Counted from the stretch's first letter, positions 1-10,881 are shown. The stretch is 64,000 nucleotides of DNA from Acheta domesticus (GCA_031308135.1 JAHLJT010009436.1:215735420-215799419); one strand, 5' to 3'. The notes: generated from the sequence alone by a model not told the origin. Numbers and translations: made by a program.

Positions 1-790
1 GGGAGCGCGTGAGAACCAGGGAGGGAATGGGGAGTTCGGCGGGAGCGTTTGCGAACCAGGGAGGGAATGGGGAGTTCGGCGGGAGCGCGTGAGAACCAGG
101 GAGGGAATGGGGAGTTCGGCGGGAGCGCGTGAGAACCAGGGAGGGAATGGGGAGTTCGGCGGGAGCGCGTGAGAACCAGGGAGGGAATGGGGAGTTCGGC
201 GGGAGCGTGTGAGAACCAGGGAGGGAATGGGGAGTTCGGCGGGAGCGTTTGCGGACCAGGGAGGAAATGGGGAGTTCGGCGGGAGCGCGTGCGAACCAGG
301 GAGGGAATGGGGAGTTCGGCGGGAGCGCGTGAGAACCAGGGAGGGAATGGGGAGTTCGGCGGGAGCGCGTGAGAACCAGGGAGGGAATGGGGAGTTCGGC
401 GGGAGCGCGTGAGAACCAGGGAGGGAATGGGGAGTTCGGCGGGAGCGTTTGCGAACCAGGGAGGGAATGGGGAGTTCGGCGGGAGCGCGTGAGAACCAGG
501 GAGGGAATGGGGAGTTCGGCGGGAGCGCGTGAGAACCAGGGAGGGAATGGGGAGTTCGGCGGGAGCGCGTGAGAGAACCAGGGAGGGAATGGGGAGTTCG
601 GCGGGAGCGTTTGCGAACCAGGGAGGGAATGGGGAGTTCGGCGGGAGCGCGTGAGAACCAGGGAGGGAATGGGGAGTTCGGCGGGAGCGCGTGAGAACCA
701 GGGAGGGAATGGGGAGTTCGGCGGGAGCGTGTGAGAACCAGGGAGGGAATGGGGAGTTCGGCGGGAGCGCCTGCGAACCACCGAAGGAAC
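1..790. repeat. 40-bp GC-rich minisatellite, about 19.5 units
   Basis: Units of 40 bp repeat head to tail from base 1 and continue off the left edge of the window. Each unit starts GGGAGCG and ends GGAGTTCGGC. Units differ mainly at the triplet after GGGAGCG (CGT, TTT or TGT) and the next few bases. Unit 15 (561-602) is 42 bp through an extra GA. The last unit (763 onward) is degraded and marks the right edge. The TTT variant falls in units 2, 7, 12 and 16, so a period of about 200 bp sits above the 40-bp one. Open frames across it encode only repeat peptide and are not taken as genes. Confidence 0.97.
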
Positions 791-841
791 GAAGGGGAGT
801 TCGGCGGGCGGCGGGAGTGTCCCGTAAACAGCGAGCCAAGT

Positions 842-879
<38 letters not shown>

Positions 880-1084
880 TGCGATGAGCGATAGGCGCTG
901 TCAACGAGGCGAAGCGCTCCGGCGCCGCCGCCGCGAGACAAAGGAAGGGGGTGCGGTGCGGTGCGGGTGGCGGCGGCGGCGGCGGCGGAGCAGGAGGAGG
1001 AGGAGGAGGTCGCGTGCGCCACTGCATTTACCACCGATCCAGGCAAGCGAGTGCTTAATATCCGTCAACGCGAGAAGTGAGTGA
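791..1084. other. GC-rich block with trinucleotide runs
   Basis: The right flank of the minisatellite is CpG-rich. It holds a GTC run turning into GGC (about 839-880) and a second GGC to GGA run (about 968-1010). No splice site or open frame is convincing. The GC content drops abruptly at about 1085. Confidence 0.7.
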
Positions 1085-1507
1085 CGTTTAACAGTTTAAC
1101 ATATGTTCATCACAGTCAATAGCAGGCGTACCTTCAATACCACTTTCTCAGACGTTACAACATTTCGTAAATACATCCAGTAATGAGAAGGGCTTATTGA
1201 CCGACAGCGGAACACGTCTTCAAACACACGAACTGGTGTTTTTGTTCGTCGAATGTAGCAAGAAAATTGAATAAACGAATCGTTTGTTTCTAAAATCGAC
1301 CAGTCAGAAGCTCAGAGTTTGTTTCGAGTGAGGCGATGCCCGCAGGAGTGGATCCAGCCGATTTGGGGACGGGGGCATCGTAGATTTTGTAGGTCGTAGA
1401 TAAACATATTTGTTATAATATTGTATATTATTTACGCACTGTAGATATGATACTATACATGATTATTGTCTAAATAATTCAAACATAAACCAAATAAACG
1501 AAGATAA
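1085..1507. other. AT-rich stretch, nothing recognised
   Basis: Mostly unique AT-rich sequence. A short imperfect hairpin (GATGCCCGC at about 1335, GGGGGCATC at about 1371) is the only structure noticed. Confidence 0.6.
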
Positions 1508-1708
1508 ACAAAAACTCGAGGTCTATTCGAGGGCCATGGCCCCCTACTCTGGATTCGCCAGGGCCTGCTGGGACGATACCTAGAGGACCGACGTGTGGAT
1601 CTTGCGTCAGATATTGCCAACAAGTCGAGGAGGAACACCGCCACCACCAGGAATGAAGTATTAACTACACTAAAGGGACTAATGACTGTAGAAGCTGAAC
1701 CAATCTAA
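1508..1708 (+). other. isolated coding-like block, no start codon
   Basis: A 200-base stretch of higher GC lies between AT-rich flanks. One plus-strand frame is open for 66 codons from just after a TAA (1505-1507) to a TAA at 1706-1708, and its codons look unlike the flanks. It contains RYLEDRRVDLASDIANKSRR. There is no in-frame ATG near the start and no strong acceptor, so it could be a remnant of a retrocopy or transposon, part of an exon, or chance. The peptide is not recognised. The minus strand is also open over most of the same bases. Confidence 0.2.
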
Positions 1709-2825
1709 AATCGGCCCGGAAGCCAATCTAAAACGGAGTATGAAATTCATTTCTATCAAACAAACCAATGTGGAGTAAATCGAAGCTTCTATCGCCTCGG
1801 GATATTAGCACAAAACATTCGATGCTACAACCAATTAGCTTCTAACGGTTATGTGCTCAATTTTCCTGAGAAAAGAATAGCAAGTGTGATGTAATCAGGA
1901 GAGTTGTTACCAGTGCCCAGGCAACCCATATTGAAGAATATCATATTCCTGAATAGGCGCTTTTTACGTGTAAGAAAATAACATTTTTTTTTATCTTTCT
2001 GGAACAAAGCTCGACGAAATATGTGAATAATGCAGCATAGAAGATACTCTATTCTCGAAATCCAATAATCCTCCAATCGAAGCAATCACTACTAATCTGA
2101 TTGACGAGACATACTAACATTGAACTTATAAGCGATCTATTAATTTAAAATAAATATTTAATTTCTCTGAATAAGAATGGACACTATTTGTCTAAGAACA
2201 GCAACGTGAACCAAGCTGATCTTGCTCTTGGTCCTGATATTACATTCGTGAAAGGGGCCTGATGTGCGAGAAGATCGTTAAATAATCACAGAATGTGCAC
2301 AATTTTGTGAAGGTAAAATACGGAAATAAGTATTATAGAAATGTGTCATTATCATAGAATTCGTAGCAAAGAAATATCGATGTACACTTAATTTTCAATA
2401 TTTATAGTAGTTCTCTTGTAGACGATACGAGGAACAAGTAGATGACAATAACATTTTTCGAATGACTATTACTGTTCTTATAACTAACAATTATATTAAA
2501 TACATGCAAATGAGTTTAGAGTATTATGAGTATGACTGTCGTATAGAATTAACAAATTAAACTTGAGGTGAAAATAATATAAAAAATAACATTTTCACAA
2601 TTTGAAATTAACAAAATATATAACATCAAAATGTCATGAATAACAAAAAAAATATTTATTTCCTATATTTTGCACAAAGAAGCAAACCAACTATTTTATC
2701 TTTAACAGCTTAATTAACATGATTCTAGTCTAGAATTTCTAGGATAGCACTTTAGCGCAATCACTGTAGCGATATTTGTCATCAAGCAACTACGAGTGAA
2801 CTACGCAAACTCTTGAGTTCATACT
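1709..2825. other. AT-rich stretch, nothing recognised
   Basis: Unique AT-rich sequence. A short direct duplication of CCAATCTAAAA occurs at about 1700 and 1722. No gene, repeat family or structure was identified. Confidence 0.6.
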
Positions 2826-3510
2826 CGAGTGATATGCTGGGACGAGCAAATACCTGCACCGTCTCTCAGGGCTGTTAGGTCCCTCGCCGTGGTGATGTCT
2901 GATCCGATTACTATTGCCGCACCCTCCCCTTGCGTTTCGCCGTATCACCCACACTCATCCCCAACGCACAGCGCACGCTGCGCCGCTCCGCGCCGTCCGC
3001 CCTCGTCTCGTCGCCGGGCTCGGGCGCTCCGACGTGGACTCAATGACTCATGGGTATTGGGCTTTTAAATTAAATGGTAATTGGAGTATTTTTTAATATT
3101 TCTCAAAAGCCATTTCTCCCTGGTTCTATCGAAGCAAATTGAACATGAATCATCGTCCGCTCGCACAGGAAAAAAGCCAATTCTCCGCTTATCGGATGGT
3201 GATTTTTTTTTCCTCAGGAAGACGCGTAGCCTCGGGGTAATGGTTTCGCTCGTGTGCAGAGAGCGGACTTCGTTTGCATGTACAGGGCGGACGGACGGGT
3301 AGACAGACGTTGAGCGGGGGGGAGGGGTAGATGGTGGGGGGGGGAGGGCGGGTGGTATCTAGGGCAATGCCATGATGCATCGAACATCAGACGCACGAGA
3401 TGCACAGTCCGTCGGCGTCGCCGGAAATTCAATTCTCCCGCTGATGTGGTTGCGACGGTCTCTGTTCGCATATTGAGGACGCGGTGTCCCACGTCGCAAT
3501 ACGTTAACAC
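2826..3510. other. GC-rich block with G-runs
   Basis: CpG-rich in two parts (2830-3050 and 3220-3510) around a short AT-rich segment. The second part has G-runs (3316-3352). On the minus strand a 41-codon frame (about 2925-2803) includes GSDITTARDLTALRDGAG and ends near a weak donor (CAG|GTATTT), but no acceptor precedes it, so it is not called an exon. Confidence 0.55.
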
Positions 3511-4646
3511 TTCAGACAGTAACTCAAAGGAATGATTGATCTCAATGAGCGCGTGCTCAATGAATACCTCAAGTAATAAGTAGGTTTACTAAATTACGGG
3601 AAACGTACGTCAGGGTAAGAAATTAACAGCTTTGCATTTGTTCATCCGCGCATGCTAATACGGGAACATTAAATGATTTTACGATATTTAACGAGAATTT
3701 AACGTTTACTTCACGTAACCCAGTTCTGCCTCAAATTGAACACATTTTGCTACAAAAATAATGTTTAGTTGGTATAATTTTGTTCAAAATTATCAAATAA
3801 TTAGATGTATAATATTTTCAGAAAACAAACAAAACTTGAAATGTGTTTGGCTCTTCGGTTTTATCCAGAATTACAACTACTTACAATAAAAACGATTACC
3901 TTTAGAAGCTCGTTCTTATAGAGCACATTCGTATAGCAAAGTTGTTTTGAAGAATAAGTTCTCTATGATGTACACTAACATTTTAATCACGCATTAAAAC
4001 TAATTATTCCTTGACTCGTTTATAAAAGTTGCATTCGCTCCGTAAGATCACTTAGGATTTGGCAACGAACAGAAATTTAACAGACACCAAGCCCAATACA
4101 AAGCCGAGTAATTATTTACGCGGTACCGTTCGATGTAGGTAATTGTTTCTGGAAATTTATTTCCAGCGAGCTCTATTGATCAAAGCATTCTACGAACTGT
4201 TTTGACGAGAGCGGATTTCATACAAAATGTAGAACATAGTACGCACACTTCCGTATTTGCAACAGTGAATGAGGGTTAGATCAGAATGTCGGAGACAATA
4301 TTACAAATTGGCAGTCAATGAAAATGACGTAATCACAAGAATCACTGTTGTTTTCACTAATTCAATTCACTCTTTATTTTGTTTACTATAACTGCTTAAT
4401 CTTCTGAAAGGATGCAAAGAATAAAATAAGGTAAATAATGCAACAGCAGAAGAACCAAGAGGGAAATAAGTTCAAAACCGAGGTGATGTATTCGATGACT
4501 GACAAGTTTAAAAAAATATTTGGGACAATGGAAAAATATTTTTATTCAGATTTTTTCAAATACAATTTCTAATACAACAGTTAGGAATTAAAGAGAAATA
4601 TTAAAAAATAAATAAATAAATAAAAGAACAAAAAGTTAAAGGTTCA

Positions 4647-4648
<2 letters not shown>
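3511..4648. other. AT-rich stretch, possible 3' UTR near its right end
   Basis: Nothing recognised up to about 4370. If the terminal exon at 4752-4948 is real, this is its downstream flank on the minus strand. Minus-strand AATAAA polyadenylation motifs occur at 4546-4541 and 4378-4373. Confidence 0.4.
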
Positions 4649-4698
<50 letters not shown>

Positions 4699-4709
4699 AG
4701 AGAGAAGAG
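4649..4709. repeat. (GA)n microsatellite
   Basis: About 60 bases of GA dinucleotide with one GG interruption at 4679-4680. Confidence 0.97.
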
Positions 4710-4751
4710 TTACTAGCTAAAGAAAAAGTTTAAATATTGAGGAAAAAAGTT

Positions 4752-4948
4752 TTAGTCCGTGAGGGACGAGTGTGGCGCCTGTGACGCGAGTGCATCGCCG
4801 GTACTGCTGCTGCTGCTGCTGCTGCCGTTGGTGCGGTGAGGGCGGGAGGCACAGATCTTGTCAACAGTCTCTCTGTACTCGCGCGGGGCGAGGTAGGGCC
4901 TGGCTGTGTGGGCGAAGTAGCACGCCGCGCTCCCGGTGATGGCTTCAG
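4752..4948 (-). CDS. candidate 3'-terminal coding exon, gene not recognised
   Basis: On the minus strand an AG acceptor (4950-4949, after a moderately pyrimidine-rich stretch) is followed by two bases completing a codon, then 64 sense codons and TAA at 4754-4752. The frame is rich in G or C at third positions, unlike the AT-rich flanks. The peptide begins EAITGSAACYFAHTARPYLA, has several Tyr, Arg and Glu residues, then a seven-Ser run encoded by AGC repeats (a CAG-type microsatellite) and a Ser/Ala-rich tail ending SSLTD. AATAAA motifs follow 206 and about 375 bases after the stop. No upstream in-frame ATG exists, so this would be the last exon of a multi-exon gene entered in phase 1. The protein family is not recognised. 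The alternative is a chance open frame in a GC-rich patch. Confidence 0.35.
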
Positions 4949-5089
4949 CTATGACTCAAGTAGTGATAAAGGAAACCACTAAAGTTATGAAGTCTCTGAA
5001 CGAAGGAAAAAAAACAAACTCAGATTCAAACTGATGGTGAGGTCCCGATCAAACTGAGGTAGCAATTACAAGTATGATGCTAATCAAAC

Positions 5090-5090
<1 letters not shown>

Positions 5091-5151
<61 letters not shown>
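5091..5151. repeat. (ATA)n microsatellite
   Basis: About 20 copies of a three-base AT-only unit, nearly perfect. Confidence 0.97.
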
Positions 5152-5152
<1 letters not shown>

Positions 5153-5259
5153 ATTTGCGATTTCAGCAGTGGTACTGCAGTACTGAAGATCGAAGTCGTG
5201 GAACCGTATTTTAAACGAGATTTTTAGAGTCCAAAAGATTCTCAATCAATAAGGACAAA

Positions 5260-5880
5260 GCAAATGCCACAAAGGACGACACACAAAATGACGAAAGGTG
5301 TCGAGCCTCGCCGAGCCGACGCGGCAGCACGAGCAAAACGGGGCGAAGGAGCGGGTGGTGGGAGGCGGGCAGGCGGGAAGCGGCGGAAGATTCGCGCTCA
5401 GCCAAGGGATGGGGCGCGAAGGGCTGAAGGGCGCCGCGCGACGCCGACACGCCTTCTCCATTAAGAAGGGCTCGAAGGGCGGGAGGGAGGATGGGCGGGG
5501 GGGGGCAAGGGTCCGGGGGGCCAAAGTCGGCGCGCGGGAGAGGAGCAGGGTCGTGGCAGCAGGGGCGGGGGACGGGCGACGGGTCGAGCTGAGACATGCC
5601 GCCTCCGGGCGAGCGGGCGCAGGGTGGTGCGGCGGGGCGCGGCGCCGCGCCGCGGCGCTGATCCGATCACAGGCGCCTTCTAATTAGCAGCGCTCATCCT
5701 GCGCCGCGACGCCTCGGGGGCACAAGACGCCCGCGCGCCTGGAGCGGATGGAGGAGGGGAAGGGCGGGGCAGAGGAGGGTAGAAGCCCTCCCGCGCTGGG
5801 AACGCCGGCGAAGGGTCGGGCAGAGCAAGGGAAGGAAGGGTTAATGCCAAGATGGCGGAAGTCGTGGTCAATTTTCAGCC
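5260..5880. promoter_or_regulatory. CpG-island-like block ending in a YY1/ETS-type site
   Basis: A 600-base GC- and CpG-rich block, strongly purine-skewed at 5330-5600. Near its right edge CAAGATGGCGGAAGT (5848-5862) matches the YY1/Pho core (AAGATGGCGG) overlapping an ETS core (CGGAAGT), as found close to the start of TATA-less promoters in animals. No adjoining first exon with a good donor was found, so transcription direction is open. All open frames inside are explained by low stop-codon density in GC-rich DNA. Confidence 0.4.
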
Positions 5881-6270
5881 CAAGAAAGGGAGTGTCGTGA
5901 GGGAGGGCGTTTACGAGAACTTAATAGTTTTTTGATTCGCATTTTCAACATGTAAGAGATACTTTGTATCAAACGCGTTAAGAATGAAACCTTACGACTT
6001 TTTAAAAATTCGAAATCTATGTAAGGTGTTGGCTCTCCATCGTAAACACCACACCATTTCCTACCATTTTTAAAAATTGTTTGTAATGTTTAAAAGCACA
6101 AACATTCTAATTAAAAGATCTATCGGTATTTCTGTCCACTACATGCATGTCTATTTCTCTGCCTTATCATGTTTTCGAGCTCTAAATCGATACCTTTGAA
6201 TTAAGCTAATCACACTACGTTAATAATACTCCTTGAAACAATATTATATGCACGAGGAATTCTATCGAAT
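5881..6270. other. AT-rich stretch, nothing recognised
   Basis: Unique AT-rich sequence between GC-rich block and the next repeat-like segment. Confidence 0.6.
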
Positions 6271-6284
6271 ATGATCACATGTTT

Positions 6285-6475
6285 CCGAGACTCGTGGAGG
6301 GGGGGGCGACCCGTGATGCAGTCGTCAGACGGCCTTTCACCGATGGGGATGAGGTTTGATCCTCGTCCTTATTCCCATCCGCAAGGGCGAACGACGGGCT
6401 CACCTCTTTCCTCCCATGGCACATTTCGAGAAAATACCCCAAAAGCTTGGGAGGCCTGAGAAGGAATGACCAGCT
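6285..6475 (+). mobile_element. possible tRNA-derived SINE fragment
   Basis: A compact 190-base island in AT-rich DNA contains GAGGTTTGATCCTCGTCC (6350-6367), which resembles a degenerate RNA polymerase III B box (GGTTCGANTCC). It is followed by a GC-rich body. An A box about 40-50 bases upstream is not clear, so this rests on the B-box-like core alone. Confidence 0.25.
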
Positions 6476-6699
6476 GTGTGCCTTTCGAGATGCGAAATTT
6501 ACCTTAATGTTGGCAACAGAAATAATATGTTTACTTCGTCATTTCAGTTAACGTTATCTTTATTACATCATGTTATTACACCTGTCCGACAACATTCAAA
6601 TTCAAAGATTGTACAGTACATTTTGTGATGTTTTTTTAATAACGTGAGGACATTTTCTAATATTTTCCAATCCGTAGAAACATTGCATCTGACTCACAA

Positions 6700-6860
6700 T
6701 CAAGTGACGGCAGCGGAAGTGACGTCCGTGTATCTCCGGGGGAAGACTCTGCATTCTGAGGCAGTGTACAGAAGGTGCGCGTGGAAGGGGGAAATGGCGG
6801 AGAGAGCTATGAGGCATGGCTACTATTTCACGCGAAGCGACTGCTTTCGCAACGCCATCG
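6700..6860 (+). promoter_or_regulatory. small promoter-like block (ETS-CRE and YY1-like motifs)
   Basis: GCGGAAGTGACGTC (6713-6726) joins an ETS core to a CRE half-palindrome. About 80 bases further on AAATGGCGGAG (6792-6802) is YY1-like. The same order and spacing recur at 59803-59886. This suggests an active TATA-less promoter. The downstream open frame to 6925 is not recognised as a protein. Confidence 0.4.
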
Positions 6861-6909
6861 GCGAAGTTCGTTCACCAAGTTCGAAAAGCATTTGTGCAAT
6901 TTCACACCG

Positions 6910-7494
6910 CTTTTCAAAAGTTTAATAACAGGCGCTTTTGTATCACTACTTTAATTAGAGAGTATTCGACAAATTAACAAATAAAAGTTTTGACGTAACA
7001 AAAAAGTGACAAAAATGACAAAACACGTGTCTAATTATTTGAAGCACAAGAGAAATTGGGTTTTGTTTGTTCATTGTTCTAAAAACAATGTTCACGTTTT
7101 CCAAGAAGACTGCGTATCTGTAATATGAAGATCATTTTTACTAGTCATGCGCGAACGAAAATAAGTGTATGGTTAACTTGGAGCGTATATGTTTGTTCCC
7201 AATCACCCATTTCTCAATATACTCAACTGTGGTAACCAGGTATATTTAGTAAAAACCGGGTATACTTACAATTGCGCCATTATATCCCGGCAGTAACGTA
7301 GGATAGGTGTTGTTTATAATTTCGAAAATAATTTCAACTAAAAGAAAAACTATTTTCCTCTATGCGAGGAAAAAGTAAAAAAAAAAAAATTGGAGCCTTT
7401 TTAAAGGGCCTCGAGTTCAGCCAGATCGATCGTGGTATATCGATTTTGGAGAAGACTGAACGTCTTGGAAACTAACGTTGACCACAGGCAGAGA
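6910..7494. other. AT-rich stretch, nothing recognised
   Basis: Unique AT-rich sequence with an A-run at 7376-7389. Confidence 0.6.
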
Positions 7495-7504
7495 GACACA
7501 CACA

Positions 7505-7569
<65 letters not shown>

Positions 7570-7579
7570 ACACACACAC
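7495..7579. repeat. (CA)n microsatellite
   Basis: About 85 bases of CA dinucleotide with GACA interruptions near both ends. Confidence 0.97.
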
Positions 7580-8380
7580 GTAAGATTCCAAACATTTCTT
7601 TATACTATGTACGTACTATGCGAGAAAGTAAAAAAGCTATACACTTACGTAATAAAAAAATATTTTAAGCAAATATAACCACGCCAGTTCCAAGTCTTTC
7701 ACAAAGAAACTATCAAAGAGTTCCAAGAATGCATTGAAACGAAGAGAATAAGAGCCAGGCTCCAGGATGGCGCCACGTACATTCTGAGCGACTGGCGCCA
7801 GCACGACCGACGTGGAGTAGAATAGTAAGTCCATCGCAAAAAGAATGGTGAGGATAACGGAAGTCTCGTGTCACGATACATGATCCTACAATTACTCTTT
7901 GACTAACGACGAGCTCAAATGCAATACACAATGAATCCATGGGGTTTACATTTGAAAAGCCAATTTAAATCATTCAGTTGTAAATTCAAAACGTCTCATA
8001 TTCGTGACCCAATACGATACAGATGATTTCGTGACGTTCAATAAAACGGTGCTTACTTTCAGCCACCTCTTTTGAAGAACAAGAATTTTTTATTCTTTTA
8101 CTTGAACAATTTATTAAACATTTTTAATAGAAGGCTTCTGTTGACGAAGTAATTACTACGTATTTTTTGCCTTGAACCACATTTAACATGCATCAGAACC
8201 ACATAACAAATATTTAACAGACTTTCCGCATGAATTACGAGCTCGTTTCTGCTTGAACTCGTATAAATAAGATAACAGAATAATGAACCAGAAAGACACA
8301 AGGCGAAATAAAGAAGAAACACGTGCCAGAGAGGTGAAGCCACATCCGCGACACCTTTTTAACAAGCTGCACGACGTGCG
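7580..8380. other. AT-rich stretch, nothing recognised
   Basis: Mostly unique. A short GC-richer piece (7755-7815) contains two copies of TGGCGCCA about 28 bases apart. No gene seen. Confidence 0.55.
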
Positions 8381-8384
8381 TTCC

Positions 8385-8570
8385 CGAGCGTGAGCCTTCA
8401 CCCCCTCCCCACCTCCAGGAGGATCTTCGAGTGCGCCTCAGCGCGATCGTGGGAGGCACACAAATGACGCCTCCGCCCGCCGTCCGCCAGGGGCGCCAGC
8501 GGCGACCAGCGTAGGCGTGGACGTAAAGAATTGCATCCGCCACACGGTTCGAGCAGTAATCGAAACTTCC
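8385..8570. other. short GC-rich block
   Basis: About 180 bases of CpG-rich sequence directly left of an ATA microsatellite. No splice or promoter motif stands out. Confidence 0.5.

Positions 8571-8571
<1 letters not shown>

Positions 8572-8614
<43 letters not shown>
8572..8614. repeat. (ATA)n microsatellite
   Basis: About 14 copies of a three-base AT-only unit. Confidence 0.97.
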
Positions 8615-8615
<1 letters not shown>

Positions 8616-8619
8616 GAGC

Positions 8620-9730
8620 AATTAAAAATATTATAACATCGTCAATTGAACCGTAATTCGCGTTTTGCTACTAAATCATAGTCATTGCCTGAAATTTTCC
8701 TATATGTAATAATTGATATATTATAAATGTATTACAAAATTAAGCCAAAAGCACAAAATTCAAGACGATCATTGAAGGTAATTCACAGAACGTAAATGAA
8801 GATATTTGAAGGTTTTAAAATCCCAGTATCAATTATATTGTTAATAGAAAAACAAAAACCAAACATACTTACTATTTTGTCCGAAATATTTGTTTAAAAT
8901 CCTGGATTCATTACAGTAACAACTTTTGGGTTACAATCGTCGCTTTTATCCAAATTTTGTGCAGAACCTTCATTTTTTTGCTAGTTTATTGTTCTTCAAC
9001 TTTATTTTGTACATTTTTGCCGAAGAGGTATGGATAATGGGCAAACTTGAATTAAAAAAAGATGTCATAGGAATATTTGCTAATGTGTTGCTATTTTCTA
9101 TTGTTTTTATTAGTACGATGTTCATGTACACTACGTATTCATGTACCAAATGGACACGAAAGTTAAGTAAAAAGTTGCTGAAACCTGTAAACTCAACTTT
9201 GATAATTTAGGAGGTAACATATTCTTGAGATTACCTCTTTAATGGTTTTTCATATTTCCCTTCTTAACATGTTTTCCAATTTTCCACGCAATTTCATGAG
9301 AATAATAAATATAATAGGAAGAGATTTAACTGGTGAAGCAGTCCAAACGTAGTTAAATTATAAACAAAGCGTCAGCGAAATGAATGTATGTGTCAATTCA
9401 GTGAAAAGCAGCTTTCAGTACGTACAAGTTAACGAGAATAAACACTTGGTCTGGAATTAACACGTAAATAATTTGTATAAATTCAATGTCAGCCAATACT
9501 GCGAAACTGCAACAGATTTTAATTTACCAAATATAACTATTATTCTCGCATATATTTAAATAAAATACCGATTGCACGTACATTTCATTTGAAAAACGCT
9601 TAGATTAATAGAACTAAACTAGAATGAAAAAAAACAAATGTTACATAAAATTTGTTGAATACAAAATCTTTTTTTGGTAAATTTATAGTAATGGTTTCTT
9701 GACCTTAATAAACACACTCAGAATTTTTTA
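8620..9730. other. AT-rich stretch, no supported gene
   Basis: Unique AT-rich DNA. One plus-strand frame (8926-9210) would encode 94 residues with hydrophobic stretches, but its composition matches translated AT-rich DNA and no family is recognised, so no gene is called. Confidence 0.55.
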
Positions 9731-9734
9731 TAAC

Positions 9735-9800
9735 AATTTATTTATTTTTATTCATTGACGTTTCGACCCTATAGACCTTTGGAGTCTTTTAGGTAAATAT
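9735..9800 (-). mobile_element. possible retroelement end (Penelope-like motif)
   Basis: On the minus strand GGGTCGAAACGTCAATGAAT (9772-9753) followed by TAAATAAATAAA-type sequence resembles a tail found beside Penelope-like and related retroelements in arthropods. Only about 60 bases are recognisable, and the identification rests on memory of the motif rather than an alignment. Confidence 0.25.
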
Positions 9801-9829
9801 TACAATAAAAGTTGTCTATAACTTTGTTT

Positions 9830-10090
9830 AGCATATTTCAAAAGCCGAAGCTTCAATACATCTCGCATTATGCATAGGATTTTGTTCGCATTCTCGGAAA
9901 ACCGCCTCCGCCTGGTAAGTAGAAACTGGTATTGAATATAGCCTTAACGCGTAACTTCTAACCGTTCTTTGAGGCATGCGCAGCCACAACTCAGTTTGAA
10001 CGAGAACAGCAATGCTTTGCGGAGGGAAGAGGGTGTTAGCGATATCTCCAATGCGGTTAGGCAACAAAGGTGGAGAAAGGAGGAAAAGCG
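9830..10090. promoter_or_regulatory. unique block with NRF-1-like site
   Basis: GCATGCGCA (9974-9982) matches the NRF-1 consensus. A plus-strand segment 9832-9914 has both an acceptor (TTTAG|C) and a donor (CTG|GTAAGT) and one open frame. It adjoins the retroelement-like motif, so it may be element sequence rather than an exon. Confidence 0.25.
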
Positions 10091-10150
10091 ATGAAGGTTT
10101 TCCTCTTTATCCAATAGTCTCCTGGCTATTACCGCTCAGGCAATGACATT

Positions 10151-10350
10151 TTCATCACATCCCTCTCAACAAACGCTACTTACCAGTTCCATCATTTTCT
10201 AGAGTGCCTCACCTTTTCTACTTCTCTTTTAGGAGCTCGCAATGATAGTCTCCCCTAAAAGTAGGGTAGAAAAGGTGAGACACTCTAGAAAATGATGGAA
10301 CTGGTAAGTAACGGTTGTTGAGAGGAAAATGATGAAACTATCATTGCGAG
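10151..10350. repeat. long inverted repeat with reiterated spacer
   Basis: Left arm 10151-10233 is the reverse complement of 10254-10336 over about 83 bases with few mismatches. The 20-base spacer contains CTCGCAATGATAGT (10236-10249), and its reverse complement follows the right arm at 10337-10350. The order is therefore arm, spacer, inverted arm, inverted spacer. It could be a hairpin MITE or the product of a template switch. No target duplication was identified. Confidence 0.85.
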
Positions 10351-10797
10351 AGCGGCAATGGCTTGGAGACTGATGCATACAAAGGAAAAGGAAAAGTAAG
10401 GAAGTATGAAAGTGGTACTGGCAGAGTGGACGAGAATGCCGTATCAATACAAGTGTTAGGGGACAAGAATGAGGACGTGCACGAGTACAAAACAAGCAAC
10501 GGCATCTCAGTTGCAATAACGCACGAACACTAGGGGGTCAAGAAACGCGAGGTGGGATTGAGATGGCGAGGAAGCGAGCACGCAAGGAAGGGGAAAGAGT
10601 AACAGGAAGAGATTTGAATGCAGAAAATTTAGGCTGCATGACGGTGTGTGGGAGAAGAAGAGGAGGATTGGGGATAGGGAGAAATTCGTTAGGAGAACGG
10701 TTAAGAAGAGGGGTCGAGAGAATCGAGGTGAGGGACGGACACTGTCGGTTGGTGAGTCGGGAGAGGGTTGGTTAGGGATAGGAGAGATCGAGGTTGG
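10351..10797. other. purine-rich segment, no gene
   Basis: Strand-asymmetric purine-rich DNA that grades into the 21-bp repeat. Nothing coding recognised. Confidence 0.5.
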
Positions 10798-10881
10798 GTG
10801 AGGGTCGGGAGAGGTAGGGTGAGAGTCGGGAGAGGTAGGATGAGAGTCGGGAGATATCGAGTGAGGGTCGGGAGGGAGTCA
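10798..10881. repeat. 21-bp tandem repeat, four units
   Basis: Four consecutive 21-base units (10798, 10819, 10840, 10861) share the core GAGAGTCGGGAG or GAGGGTCGGGAG. Degenerate older units extend left to about 10751. Confidence 0.85.

Noticed and set aside
1..790. Regular 40-bp array considered as a CRISPR-like array
   Set aside because: Units are directly adjacent with no unique spacers, and the surroundings are eukaryotic.
2803..2925. Minus-strand exon with GSDITTARDLTALRDGAG
   Set aside because: There is no usable acceptor, the donor (GTATTT) is weak and the frame is short.
8926..9210. 94-codon plus-strand frame with hydrophobic stretches
   Set aside because: Its amino-acid composition is that expected from AT-rich DNA, with no homology recognised.
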